Positions 6,586 through 13,847 of a DNA stretch of 15,127 nt are shown piece by piece. The stretch's first letter is position 1; each line of letters starts with the position of its first letter. The stretch lies in NCBI GenBank assembly GCA_964638815.1, contig CAZXBB010000287.1:1-15127 (forward strand), in the 5' to 3' direction. The position numbers and the translations under genes are program-made. The notes below the pieces were generated by a model. It worked only from the letters and a program-made list of their open reading frames with translations, was not told the origin of the DNA and made no database searches. Origin of the DNA: CAZXBB01 sp964638815 (GTDB lineage: Bacteria > Planctomycetota > Phycisphaerae > Phycisphaerales > SM1A02).

Positions 6586-8415
6586 TCACCTCTTTCGCCC
6601 GTTGCGCCGGGGGGTCTTCCCGCGCGACGCCCGTTTCCTGCCGGTCTTGCGCCCGGGCGCCGGAACGTCGTCGCCGAAGAGCGACTGCGATTCCGGCGTC
6701 CCCGTTCCCGCCTGCCGATCCTCGACGATGATCACGTCCTCGTCCGCGGCGAGGCGGCCGCCGTCGTCGATGACCTTGCCCTCGTCGTCGAGCTGGTAGT
6801 CGGCCTCCTCGGTCTTCCGCTTCGCCTGCTCGAGCAGCGCCGCGTACAGCGCCTCGGGGTCGGCCCCGGTGATCGCGTGGCAGTTCTTCGCGATCTCGCC
6901 GATGTACCGCTCGAAGACGCTGCGGCGATCCGACTCGCGCCTCATCTTCTTGCGGCGCCGCAGGTAGGTCCCCAGCTTCCGCCCGCACTCGCGAAGCGCG
7001 AGCTTCATCTCCTTGCGGATGTCGTCATAGTCGGCGATGGCCTCCTTGCTCTCGCTCGTGAACGGCACCCACACGCTCGCCATGTGGATCAGCACGATGA
7101 GCGGCCCGACCGGCAGCGCGCCGCGCGGCTGTACAAGGTTGTAGTTCCTCCACCCGGCCTCCACGACCGACTTGAACGCGCAGCAGGCGGACTGCTGGTA
7201 GAGCAGAGGAACGCGGTTCGCGAAGCGCAGGACGCGGGCCGACTCCTCCGACGGCAGCTCACCGCCGTACGCGATCGCGACCTCGATCTGGAACGGGTTT
7301 CCGCGGTACACCGCGGGGGGCCGCGTGGACGCGGTGAAGAACTCCGCCTTCACGCCCTTGAGCAGACCGGCGAGCAGCGCGCGGGATCCGATCGGGACCA
7401 GGCAGTCGGTCGGCGGCGCCGTGATGCGCACGTCCTGGATCGCCTGGTACAGACGCGTCGCCTCCTCGTGACCAACGGCCTTGACCCACGTCCGGTTCGT
7501 GAGCCCCGCCTTCTCGCAGATTTCCCGCGCCCTGGCGAGCCCCACGCGGCAGAAATCGGTCTGGAGGAATCCGCCGAGCTGCTTGGCCTCCGTGCGCTCG
7601 AGCATCTGGATGAGCGTGCCGAGCTCGATCCCCTTCGGGTGCGGCTTGATCTCCGTCGGCTCCTCCGGGAGATCCGTCACGGCGCGCGGGAAATCGATCG
7701 TTTCGTTCGCCGGCGTGACGTACGTGAAGGTGGCGTGCGGATTGGCGATCGACGTCTGCTCGAGATACTCGTCAACCGACTGCCGCCCCTTGAGGTACTT
7801 GCCCTCGAGCTCGATCTCGACCTGGGTGCCGTGCCCCTCCGGGAAGAGGCGATCGTCCTCCGTGTGCTCCTCGTCGGTCACGACCTCGGCGCGGTTCTTC
7901 GAGGTGTCCATCTTCAGGCGGATCTCGTGCGCCGGCTTGCGCTTCGAGGTCTTGCTGATGATGAGGACGGGCTTGCCGGTGGTCATGAGCCCGTACATGC
8001 CGGCGGCGGAGATCCCGATCCCCTGCTGCCCGCGGCTCATCTTCATGCGGTGGAACTTCGAGCCGTACAGAAGCTTTCCGAAGATGTTCTCGATCTGCCT
8101 GCGGACGATGCCCGGCCCGTTGTCCCGGATGGAGATCCTGAAGCGGGTCTCGCCGAGCTGGAGGACCTTCACGTGGATGTCGGGAAGAATCCCCGCTTCC
8201 TCGCACGCGTCGAGCGCGTTATCGACAGCCTCCTTCACCGTCGTGAGCATCGCCTTGCGCGGATTGTCGAAGCCGAGCAGGTGGCGGTTCTTCGCGAAGA
8301 ACTCGCTCACCGAGATCTCGCGCTGCTGCGCGGCCATCGATTCGGCGGTGGCGCGCGAGCGGGTCTTCTTCTTGCCCTTCGTGCTCATCGTCGTCGGTGC
8401 TGCGAGAGTCGTCAT
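6586..8415 (-). CDS. top6B: DNA topoisomerase VI subunit B (GHKL ATPase)
   Basis: This is the ATP-operated clamp of topoisomerase VI and pairs with the subunit A encoded 4 bp downstream. Of 609 residues, the GHKL ATPase has an N box KEAVDNALDA (61-70), G1 DNGPGI (98-103), the lid SRGQQGIGISAAGMYG (127-142) and GHGTQ (194-198). A helix-two-turn-helix region follows (about 240-310), then the transducer, including PPAVYRGNPFQIEVAIAYGG (about 378-397), where the ATP-sensing loop is expected. The length is close to archaeal Top6B plus tails. Residues 1-30 are Lys/Arg-rich, and the C-terminus after about 560 is an acidic stretch followed by a basic end (GRKTGRKRASRGKTPRRNGR). AAGGA lies 9 bases before the ATG, supporting this start over Met10 or Met27. 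The shared operon, the tails on both partners and intact catalytic motifs indicate an active enzyme rather than a relic. Confidence 0.96.
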   Translation of the reverse strand: MTTLAAPTTMSTKGKKKTRSRATAESMAAQQREISVSEFFAKNRHLLGFDNPRKAMLTTVKEAVDNALDACEEAGILPDIHVKVLQLGETRFRISIRDNGPGIVRRQIENIFGKLLYGSKFHRMKMSRGQQGIGISAAGMYGLMTTGKPVLIISKTSKRKPAHEIRLKMDTSKNRAEVVTDEEHTEDDRLFPEGHGTQVEIELEGKYLKGRQSVDEYLEQTSIANPHATFTYVTPANETIDFPRAVTDLPEEPTEIKPHPKGIELGTLIQMLERTEAKQLGGFLQTDFCRVGLARAREICEKAGLTNRTWVKAVGHEEATRLYQAIQDVRITAPPTDCLVPIGSRALLAGLLKGVKAEFFTASTRPPAVYRGNPFQIEVAIAYGGELPSEESARVLRFANRVPLLYQQSACCAFKSVVEAGWRNYNLVQPRGALPVGPLIVLIHMASVWVPFTSESKEAIADYDDIRKEMKLALRECGRKLGTYLRRRKKMRRESDRRSVFERYIGEIAKNCHAITGADPEALYAALLEQAKRKTEEADYQLDDEGKVIDDGGRLAADEDVIIVEDRQAGTGTPESQSLFGDDVPAPGRKTGRKRASRGKTPRRNGRKR

Positions 8416-8461
8416 TCTCCAACGTCCTTGTAGCGCGAACGCGAATCGCGCGCACTCTCAC

Positions 8462-8488
8462 GATATACCATCGGCCGGAGCCCGGCCG
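8462..8488 (-). promoter_or_regulatory. Weak -10 box and adjacent hairpin upstream of the topoisomerase VI operon
   Basis: On the minus strand a -10-like TATATC (8462-8467) lies about 47 bp before the top6B start. Directly upstream is a perfect 7-bp stem hairpin CGGCCGG/CCGGCCG with a 3-base loop (8472-8488), in the spacer region of a promoter whose -35 box is poor (TTCCCG, 19-bp spacer). The hairpin could be an operator. The 112-bp gap to DUF819 contains no gene. A T-rich run (8497-8511 on the minus strand) is not preceded by a usable stem. Confidence 0.35.
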
Positions 8489-8527
8489 GGAAGCGCAAAA
8501 ACAAACAAACCAGGTCCTGTCTCGAAC

Positions 8528-9751
8528 CTACGCCCCTGCCACCAGCTTCAGCATCCACATGCACAGCAGACCCGCGTAGGTCCCGAGCACGTACCCGGCC
8601 ACGGCGAGCAGGACGCCCACGGGAGCGAGGCTCGGATGGAACGCGGACGCGACGATCGGGGCGCTCGCGGCGCCGCCGATGTTCGCCTGCGAGCCGACGG
8701 CGACGAGGAAGACGGGCGCCTTGATCAGCCACCCGACCGTCAGAATCACGATGACGTGCACTGCCATCCAGATCGCGCCGAGGACCACGAGGGCCGGGGC
8801 CTCGCCGATCTGCCGGAAGTTCGCCGACGCGCCGATGCACGCGATCAGCAGGTAGAGGAACACGGAACCGATCTTCGACGCGCCGGCGCCCTCGAGGCGA
8901 CGCACCGGCGTGAACGAGAGCACCACGGCCACGCCGGTCACGAGAATGAACTTCCACGTCGTCGCCGAGAGCATGGGCCGGGCGTCCGCCCCGTAGACGA
9001 GATGCTCCTCGAGCCACCGGCCGGCGACGAAGCAGAGCCACGCGCCCACGAACGCGAGCGCGATCATCAGCATCAGGTCCGTCAGCGACGGCATGCGCGA
9101 CGTGCGTCGCTGGTACTCCGCGATGCGCTCCTGGAGCATCTTGATCGCGCTCGAGTCGGCGCCGGTCAGCGCGTCGATCCGGTCCTGCTGGCCCGAGGCG
9201 TAGAGGAGCACGCCCATCCAGATGTTCGCGATGAAGACGTCAACGATCACCATCATCCCGAACATGTTCGCGGACGTGCCCGCGATATCGCCGAGCGCGA
9301 CCATGTTGGCGCCGCCGCCGATCCAGCTCCCGGACAGCGCCGCCATGCCCTGCCACGTGTCGTCGGGCACGACGCTCTTCATGATCAGCAGCGCGATCGG
9401 ACCGCCGACGACGACGCCGGCCGTCCCCGCGAGGAGCATCACGACGGCCTTCGGCCCGAGCCGCAGGATTCCCGGTACGTCGAGCGACAGGATCAGGAGC
9501 ACCAGGCTCGCCGGCAGCAGGAACCCCCGCACGAAGGCGTACAGCTCCGACTCGCTCGGGATCACGCCCAGCGTCGTCAGGAGCGTCGGCACGAAGTAGC
9601 AGAAGACCAGCTTCGGGACGATCCCGAACAGCCGCCGCCCCGCGGCGTGCTCGCCGACACGGAAGAGCACCGCGAGAACGGTCAGCAGCACCGCGAGCAC
9701 GCCCACGGGATGCTGGACGAACGGTTCGAGCTGGCCGGGCTCGGTGGGCAC
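8528..9751 (-). CDS. DUF819 family integral membrane protein
   Basis: This is a 407-residue, very hydrophobic protein with about ten predicted membrane helices, matching the usual size of the DUF819 (YjcL-like) family. Two glycine/asparagine-rich re-entrant-type segments mark the family: GSWIGGGANMVALGDIAGTS (141-160) and GSQANIGGAASAPIVASAF (353-371). The repeated pattern suggests an inverted-repeat transporter-like fold. Transport is an inference and no substrate is known to me. A cytosolic stretch between the halves (about 185-225) is charged. The frame is open far upstream, but that part lies antisense to the TIGR02757 gene and has no membrane character, so I start at GTG 9751. No Shine-Dalgarno is near; a TACAAT box ends 8 bp before it. 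It is divergent from the TIGR02757 gene by 69 bp. Confidence 0.9.
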   Translation of the reverse strand: MPTEPGQLEPFVQHPVGVLAVLLTVLAVLFRVGEHAAGRRLFGIVPKLVFCYFVPTLLTTLGVIPSESELYAFVRGFLLPASLVLLILSLDVPGILRLGPKAVVMLLAGTAGVVVGGPIALLIMKSVVPDDTWQGMAALSGSWIGGGANMVALGDIAGTSANMFGMMVIVDVFIANIWMGVLLYASGQQDRIDALTGADSSAIKMLQERIAEYQRRTSRMPSLTDLMLMIALAFVGAWLCFVAGRWLEEHLVYGADARPMLSATTWKFILVTGVAVVLSFTPVRRLEGAGASKIGSVFLYLLIACIGASANFRQIGEAPALVVLGAIWMAVHVIVILTVGWLIKAPVFLVAVGSQANIGGAASAPIVASAFHPSLAPVGVLLAVAGYVLGTYAGLLCMWMLKLVAGA

Positions 9752-9759
9752 GGGGTGCG

Positions 9760-9765
9760 ATTGTA
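9760..9765 (-). promoter_or_regulatory. Possible -10 box for a leaderless DUF819 mRNA
   Basis: TACAAT on the minus strand matches the -10 consensus in five of six positions and ends 8 bp before the GTG at 9751. Transcription from it would start within 1-2 bases of the start codon. No convincing -35 box is present. Confidence 0.4.
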
Positions 9766-9820
9766 GTGACTCCGCCCACCGGCGCTTGACTCCGGCGCGC
9801 GACCCTCCTCCCGTACTGGC

Positions 9821-10606
9821 GTGAGTTCTGATCGCCACTTCATCACGGGCGAGCGCCGGTGGCTCGAATCGCTCTACCGGCGCTACCACCGCCGATCGTT
9901 CGTCGCCCCCGACCCGCTCCAGTTCCTTTATACGTGCGACGACCCTGAAGACCGCGAGATCGCAGCGCTCGTCGCCGCGTGCCTGGCCTACGGCAACGTC
10001 AAGGCGATGCTCCCGGCGATCGCGCGCGTGCTCGGGGTGCTCGGGCCGCATCCCGCTGCCGCGCTCCACGGCACGACGAACCGCGCGCTCGCCGCGCGGC
10101 TCCGCGGATTCCGCTATCGCTTTACGACCGGCGCGCAGATGACGGCGCTGCTCATCGCCGCGCGCTGCGTCGCCCGGCGCCACGGATCGCTCGCGGCCTG
10201 CCTCGCGTCACACGCGCGATCCGACGACGCGACCGCGCTCCCGGCGCTCGGCGGACTCGTGGACGAGTTCACCGGGGCGGCACCCCGGCCGCTCCCGCAC
10301 CTGCTGCCCCACCCGCGTGACGGGAGCGCGTGCAAGCGGCTGAACCTGCTGCTCCGCTGGATGGTGCGCGCCGACGGGGTCGATCCCGGCGGCTGGAGCG
10401 GGGTCCGGCCCGACCAGCTCGTCATCCCGCTCGATACGCACGTCCACCGGACCGCCCTCGCCCGGGGCTGGACCAGCCGCCGGACGCCGAACCTTCAGTC
10501 GGCGGTGGAGATCACCGATCTTCTCCGGCGGATCCGGGCGGACGACCCGCTTCGATACGACTTCAGCGTGACACGCCCGGGCATCCGGGGCGAGTCGGTA
10601 AAGTAA
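9821..10606 (+). CDS. TIGR02757 (DUF2400) family protein
   Basis: This 261-residue protein has the family's usual length and motif order: DPLQF (31-35), DREIAALVAACLAYGNV (44-60), a central HLLPHPRDGSACKRLNLLLR (160-179) leading into RWMVRADGVD (179-188), IPLDTHVHR (202-210), and a C-terminal DPLRYDFSV (242-250). The family is soluble and helical, and its second half resembles the helix-hairpin-helix region of endonuclease III-type DNA glycosylases. No activity is established to my knowledge, so a DNA-related role is only a possibility. The start codon is GTG 9821, from which the family's N-terminal pattern follows directly; there is no clear ribosome-binding site. The gene lies divergently 69 bp from DUF819 and 47 bp before the CHAD gene on the same strand, so it may be the first gene of the polyphosphate-related run. 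Confidence 0.88.
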   Translation: MSSDRHFITGERRWLESLYRRYHRRSFVAPDPLQFLYTCDDPEDREIAALVAACLAYGNVKAMLPAIARVLGVLGPHPAAALHGTTNRALAARLRGFRYRFTTGAQMTALLIAARCVARRHGSLAACLASHARSDDATALPALGGLVDEFTGAAPRPLPHLLPHPRDGSACKRLNLLLRWMVRADGVDPGGWSGVRPDQLVIPLDTHVHRTALARGWTSRRTPNLQSAVEITDLLRRIRADDPLRYDFSVTRPGIRGESVK

Positions 10607-10653
10607 ACGCGGATTTAACGGGGCCCCGGGCGTCCGGCCGCCTTGAATGAACC

Positions 10654-11538
10654 GTGGAAAACCCGCCTTCGACCAACCCGGGACTCCTGCTCGTCGAGCA
10701 CCGCCTGATGGCACTGCCGAAGCTGCTGCGGCGGGCCGATTGCAAGTGGGAGCAGAATACGGAGCACGTGCACCGGCTGCGGGTCTCCACCCGGCGGGCG
10801 GACGCGGCTCTCGCGGCATACCGGCCGCTCTTCGCGACGCGGCGCTGGAAGAAGACGCGTCGCCACGTCCGCAGGATGCGGGGGGCGGCGCGCGAGGCCC
10901 GCATCTGCGACGTCCATCTCGCGATGCTCGAGGAGCGTCTGCCGGCGGCGATCGGTGACGCGCGGGTGACGCTCGCCGACGCAATCCGCCTGACCCGGGC
11001 CGATCGCGTCGTCGCGCAGGCGCCGATCACGCGCCTCGCGGCCCGATGCCCGGCGGAGCGCATCGAGCGGTGGTCCCGGCGGCTCATCGCGTCGGCCGAC
11101 GACCCGGCGTCCGTCGATCTCGACCGCGTCGCCGTCGAGCACGTCGGCTCGCTCACCGAGGCCGCCCGATCGGCGGCCGCGGCCGACCTCGGTGTTCCGA
11201 CGAACCTCCATGCGCTGCGGCTGGCGGCGAAGAAGCTGCGTTACGGTCTCGAGATCTTCGGGCCGTGCTTCGACAGCCCGGTCCGCCAGACGATTCTCCC
11301 GCGGCTCAAGGAAGCGGGGGACCGCCTCGGCGCGATCAACGACGTGTTCGAGATGGCCGACCGCCTCGAGCGCTACGCGAAGCGGGACGGCCGCGGGCTG
11401 CGCGAGCTCGCCACGGTGTACAGGGCCGACCAGGACGCGCGCAGCGCCGCGTTCCTCGCGTGGTGGCGGGAGGACGTCGCCGCCGACCTGCTCGGCCGCA
11501 TCGACGCGCTGTCGCTGGCGCCTCACCTGAACGGATGA
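10654..11538 (+). CDS. CHAD domain protein (probable polyphosphate-binding)
   Basis: This is a 294-residue single-domain protein. CHAD is an all-helical domain with two internally similar halves and conserved His/Lys/Arg residues lining a basic pore that binds inorganic polyphosphate. The first-half motif is EHVHRLRVSTRRADAAL (37-53); the second is NLHALRLAAKKLRYGLEIF (184-202), followed by LGAINDVFEMADRL (225-238), the typical closing motif. Arg and Lys are abundant throughout. There is no catalytic motif, signal peptide or membrane helix. The start is GTG 10654, with no clear Shine-Dalgarno; an ATG at 10647 is out of frame. Its stop (11536-11538) overlaps an in-frame ATG of the downstream Ppx/GppA-HD gene as ATGA. 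The polyphosphatase-family neighbour supports a polyphosphate role. Confidence 0.92.
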   Translation: MENPPSTNPGLLLVEHRLMALPKLLRRADCKWEQNTEHVHRLRVSTRRADAALAAYRPLFATRRWKKTRRHVRRMRGAAREARICDVHLAMLEERLPAAIGDARVTLADAIRLTRADRVVAQAPITRLAARCPAERIERWSRRLIASADDPASVDLDRVAVEHVGSLTEAARSAAAADLGVPTNLHALRLAAKKLRYGLEIFGPCFDSPVRQTILPRLKEAGDRLGAINDVFEMADRLERYAKRDGRGLRELATVYRADQDARSAAFLAWWREDVAADLLGRIDALSLAPHLNG

Positions 11539-11585
11539 TGCCTTCGCCGTCGCTACCATCTACGGCGGATCGAGGCCGAGGCACC

Positions 11586-13229
11586 ATGCCCGATTACCCC
11601 ACGACCCATCGCTCGCGCCGCGTCGCCACGGTGGACGTGGGCACGAACAGCATACGGCTGCTCGTCGCCGAAGCACGACCGGACGGGAGCTACTCGCTCC
11701 TCGACGACGAGAAGGTCGTCGCGCGTCTCGGTCGCGGCATGAACCGGTCGCGCGTGCTCGATCCGGCCGCGATGCGCGACGCGGCGCGAGCCGTCGCGCA
11801 CATGCACGCGATCGCGCAGGGCTACAACGTCGAGCTGCTGCGCGCCGTCGCGACGTGGGCGGTGCGCGTCGCCGAGAACCGCGACGAGTTCGTCGAGCTG
11901 GTGCGAGTGGAATCCGGCCTCACGCTCGATGTCATCGACGGCACGGACGAGGCGCGGCTCGCGTTCCTGACCGTGCAGGCGGCCTTCGACCTGGAGGGTC
12001 GCGACGTCGCCGTCGTGGACATCGGCGGAGGCAGCACGGAGGTCGTGCTCAGCGCAAACGGCCTGATCGAGGAGATCGACTCGTTCTCGCTGGGCGCCGT
12101 GCACCTGACGGAAGCCGTCGCCTCCATGCGGGCCTCCTCGCCCGAGGCGCGGCTGCACAAGCTGCGACGCCTCATCGACCGGGAACTCAAGTCGTCGCTT
12201 CGCAACGCCGTGATCACTCCGCAGGTCGTCATCGGCGTCGGCGGCACCTTCACGACCCTCGCCGCGATGGATCAGCATTCCCGGCGCGGCGTCCGGGGCG
12301 AATCGCCCGGGGCCGGGATCCGCGGCTACGAGCTGCGTCGCGCGGACATCCGCCGCCATCTCGACGGTCTCAACGCGATGACGCCGGCTGAGCGACTCGA
12401 GGTCGGCGGGCTGAATCCCGACCGGGCGGAGATCATCGTCGCGGGCCTGGCGATCGCCGACACGGTGATGAAACGACTGCACGTGAACACGCTCCAGGTT
12501 CACGACCGTGGCATCCGCGACGGCGTGCTGCTCAGCATGACGCAGGAGCTGTTCCCCGACGCCCCCGCCGCCGGGCCGAAGGGACGCGACCGCATCGACG
12601 CTGTGCGCCATTTCGCGGTCCGCTGCAACTACGAGCGCGACCACAGCGAGCACGTCACCGACCTCTCGATGCAGCTCTACGACCGGCTCGTCGAGCAGAT
12701 CCCCGGGCTCCCGCAGTCGGTCATCGACCCCTCCGCGCGCGAGGTGCTGCGGACGGCCGCCGTCCTCCACGACATCGGCTACTCGATCAACTACGCGCGC
12801 CATCACAAGCACAGCTACCACCTCATCATGCACAGCGAGCTGCCTGGCTTCAGCTCGCGCGAGCTGGAGCTGATCGCGAACGTGGCGCGCTACCATCGCC
12901 GCGCGCATCCGAAGAACGGGCACGCCAACTTCCGCCGCCTCGGCGAAGACGACAAGGACCTCGTGCGGCACCTTGCCGCCCTCCTGCGGATCGCCGACGG
13001 GCTCGACCGCGCACACGGCTCGTGCGTGGATCGGGTCAACCTGGAGATCGATCGCCGGACGGCCTGGTTCACGGTCGACGCGGCGGCGAAGCCCGAGGTC
13101 GACCTCTGGGGCGCGGCCAGAAAGAGCCTGCTCTTCTCGCGGGTCTTCGACCTCGAGCCCCGGTTCCACTGGTCGGGCGAAACCCGGACCGCCCCCCCGC
13201 TCCCCGCGGCGCGGGCAAAGGGGGACTGA
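11586..13229 (+). CDS. Ppx/GppA family phosphatase with C-terminal HD domain
   Basis: This is a 547-residue enzyme of the exopolyphosphatase / guanosine pentaphosphate phosphohydrolase family. It would remove terminal phosphate from polyphosphate or convert pppGpp to ppGpp; sequence alone does not decide which. The ASKHA actin-like fold shows VDVGTNSIRLLVAE (16-29), the catalytic-loop motif DGTDEAR (118-124), VVDIGGGSTEVVL (143-155) and GVGGTFTTLAAM (217-228), then GLNPDRAEIIVAG (275-287). The C-terminal half (about 335-500) is an HD-type helical domain with His356, His395-Asp396 in VLHDIGYS, a histidine-rich ARHHKHSYHLIMHSE (404-418) and ARYHRRAHP (434-442). The start is ATG 11586, preceded by GAGG 4 bases away. 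ATGs at 11535 and 11538 are in frame, and 11535 would overlap the CHAD stop. The Pro/Ala-rich C-terminal end looks disordered. Confidence 0.93.
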   Translation: MPDYPTTHRSRRVATVDVGTNSIRLLVAEARPDGSYSLLDDEKVVARLGRGMNRSRVLDPAAMRDAARAVAHMHAIAQGYNVELLRAVATWAVRVAENRDEFVELVRVESGLTLDVIDGTDEARLAFLTVQAAFDLEGRDVAVVDIGGGSTEVVLSANGLIEEIDSFSLGAVHLTEAVASMRASSPEARLHKLRRLIDRELKSSLRNAVITPQVVIGVGGTFTTLAAMDQHSRRGVRGESPGAGIRGYELRRADIRRHLDGLNAMTPAERLEVGGLNPDRAEIIVAGLAIADTVMKRLHVNTLQVHDRGIRDGVLLSMTQELFPDAPAAGPKGRDRIDAVRHFAVRCNYERDHSEHVTDLSMQLYDRLVEQIPGLPQSVIDPSAREVLRTAAVLHDIGYSINYARHHKHSYHLIMHSELPGFSSRELELIANVARYHRRAHPKNGHANFRRLGEDDKDLVRHLAALLRIADGLDRAHGSCVDRVNLEIDRRTAWFTVDAAAKPEVDLWGAARKSLLFSRVFDLEPRFHWSGETRTAPPLPAARAKGD

Positions 13230-13265
13230 GGGACGCGGACCCGATCTCCGCCCCCCCTTTCACTT

Positions 13266-13308
13266 TTGACAAACCCGGGCTTGCCCGGACGCGGCGTCGT
13301 GATCACGA
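13266..13308. promoter_or_regulatory. Perfect -35 box with two palindromes upstream of the DUF151-truD pair
   Basis: TTGACA (13266-13271, plus strand) is a perfect -35 consensus. The spacer that follows carries the inverted repeat CCGGGC-TT-GCCCGG (13275-13288), and a 12-bp perfect palindrome TCGTGATCACGA follows at 13297-13308. No -10-like sequence sits 16-19 bp downstream of the -35 box. This could be an activator-dependent promoter with operators, or the first stem could belong to the 3' end of the Ppx transcript. The remaining bases of the 145-bp gap (13230-13374) show nothing else. Confidence 0.4.
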
Positions 13309-13374
13309 TGGAAGCGGTCGCGTGCCTATCGTCATGAGGCTTCGACCAACCGCTCGCGCGTGGAGGCAACGTCG

Positions 13375-13827
13375 ATGACGGTACTGATGGAACTCTCCAG
13401 GATCTTCATCCGCGAGATGACCGACATGCAGATCATCGAGCTGAGCGAAATCGGGGGAGAGCGCACGTTCCCGATCGTGATCGGTCTGACCGAGGCGTTC
13501 GCCATCGAGCGCCGGCTCAAGGGCGTCGAGATCCGGCGCCCGCAGACGCACGACCTGCTGGCGTCGACGATTCGCGAGCTCGGCGGCCGTCTCAAGGCGA
13601 TCATCATCAACGATCTCTGCGAAGGAACGTTCTACGCAAAGCTCATCGTGGAGCAGGACGGCGAAGAGATCGAGATCGACTCGCGACCCTCCGACGCCAT
13701 CGCGCTCGGAGTCGCCGAGGACGTCCCGATCTACGTCGCGGAAGAGGTCCTCGCGCAGACCCAGAGCGACGCGGACCTCGAAAGCGAGGACGACGACGAC
13801 GACGAAGTCGAGCTCGACTGGGACTGA
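13375..13827 (+). CDS. DUF151 'bifunctional nuclease' family protein
   Basis: This is a 150-residue small cytosolic protein of the bifunctional nuclease (BFN, DUF151) family. Plant members are reported to have DNase and RNase activity, while the biochemical role of bacterial members is unclear. Family motifs are present in order: TFPIVIGLTEAFAI (31-44), RRPQTHDLL (54-62), IIINDLCEGTFYAKL (76-90) and EIDSRPSDAIALGV (100-113). The last 20 residues form a strongly acidic tail (Asp/Glu run, 136-150) beyond the family core. GGAGG lies 8 bases before ATG 13375, which decides this start over a GTG five codons upstream. The gene ends 20 bp before truD on the same strand, so the two are probably cotranscribed; the pairing suggests a link to RNA metabolism, but that is only an inference. 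Confidence 0.92.
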   Translation: MTVLMELSRIFIREMTDMQIIELSEIGGERTFPIVIGLTEAFAIERRLKGVEIRRPQTHDLLASTIRELGGRLKAIIINDLCEGTFYAKLIVEQDGEEIEIDSRPSDAIALGVAEDVPIYVAEEVLAQTQSDADLESEDDDDDEVELDWD

Positions 13828-13847
13828 CCGGGGGCGCGGGGGGGACG

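Noticed and set aside
8472..8511. Intrinsic terminator after DUF819
   Set aside because: On the transcribed strand the T-rich run precedes the hairpin instead of following it.
5049..9766. Three long plus-strand frames opposite topoisomerase VI and DUF819
   Set aside because: They are antisense shadows with biased low-complexity translation; the minus strand carries intact Top6A, Top6B and DUF819 motifs.
9786..9819. Promoter for the TIGR02757 gene (TTGACT as -35 box)
   Set aside because: No -10 box at 15-19 bp; the nearest candidate, TACTGG, is 22 bp away and a poor match.
9752..10183. Long N-terminal extension of the DUF819 protein
   Set aside because: It overlaps the TIGR02757 gene on the other strand, is charged rather than hydrophobic, and lies outside the family length.
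11046..11585. Upstream extension of the Ppx/GppA frame into the CHAD gene
   Set aside because: It runs out of frame through the CHAD coding region with Arg/Ala-rich translation; the family start lies just before VATVDVGTNS.
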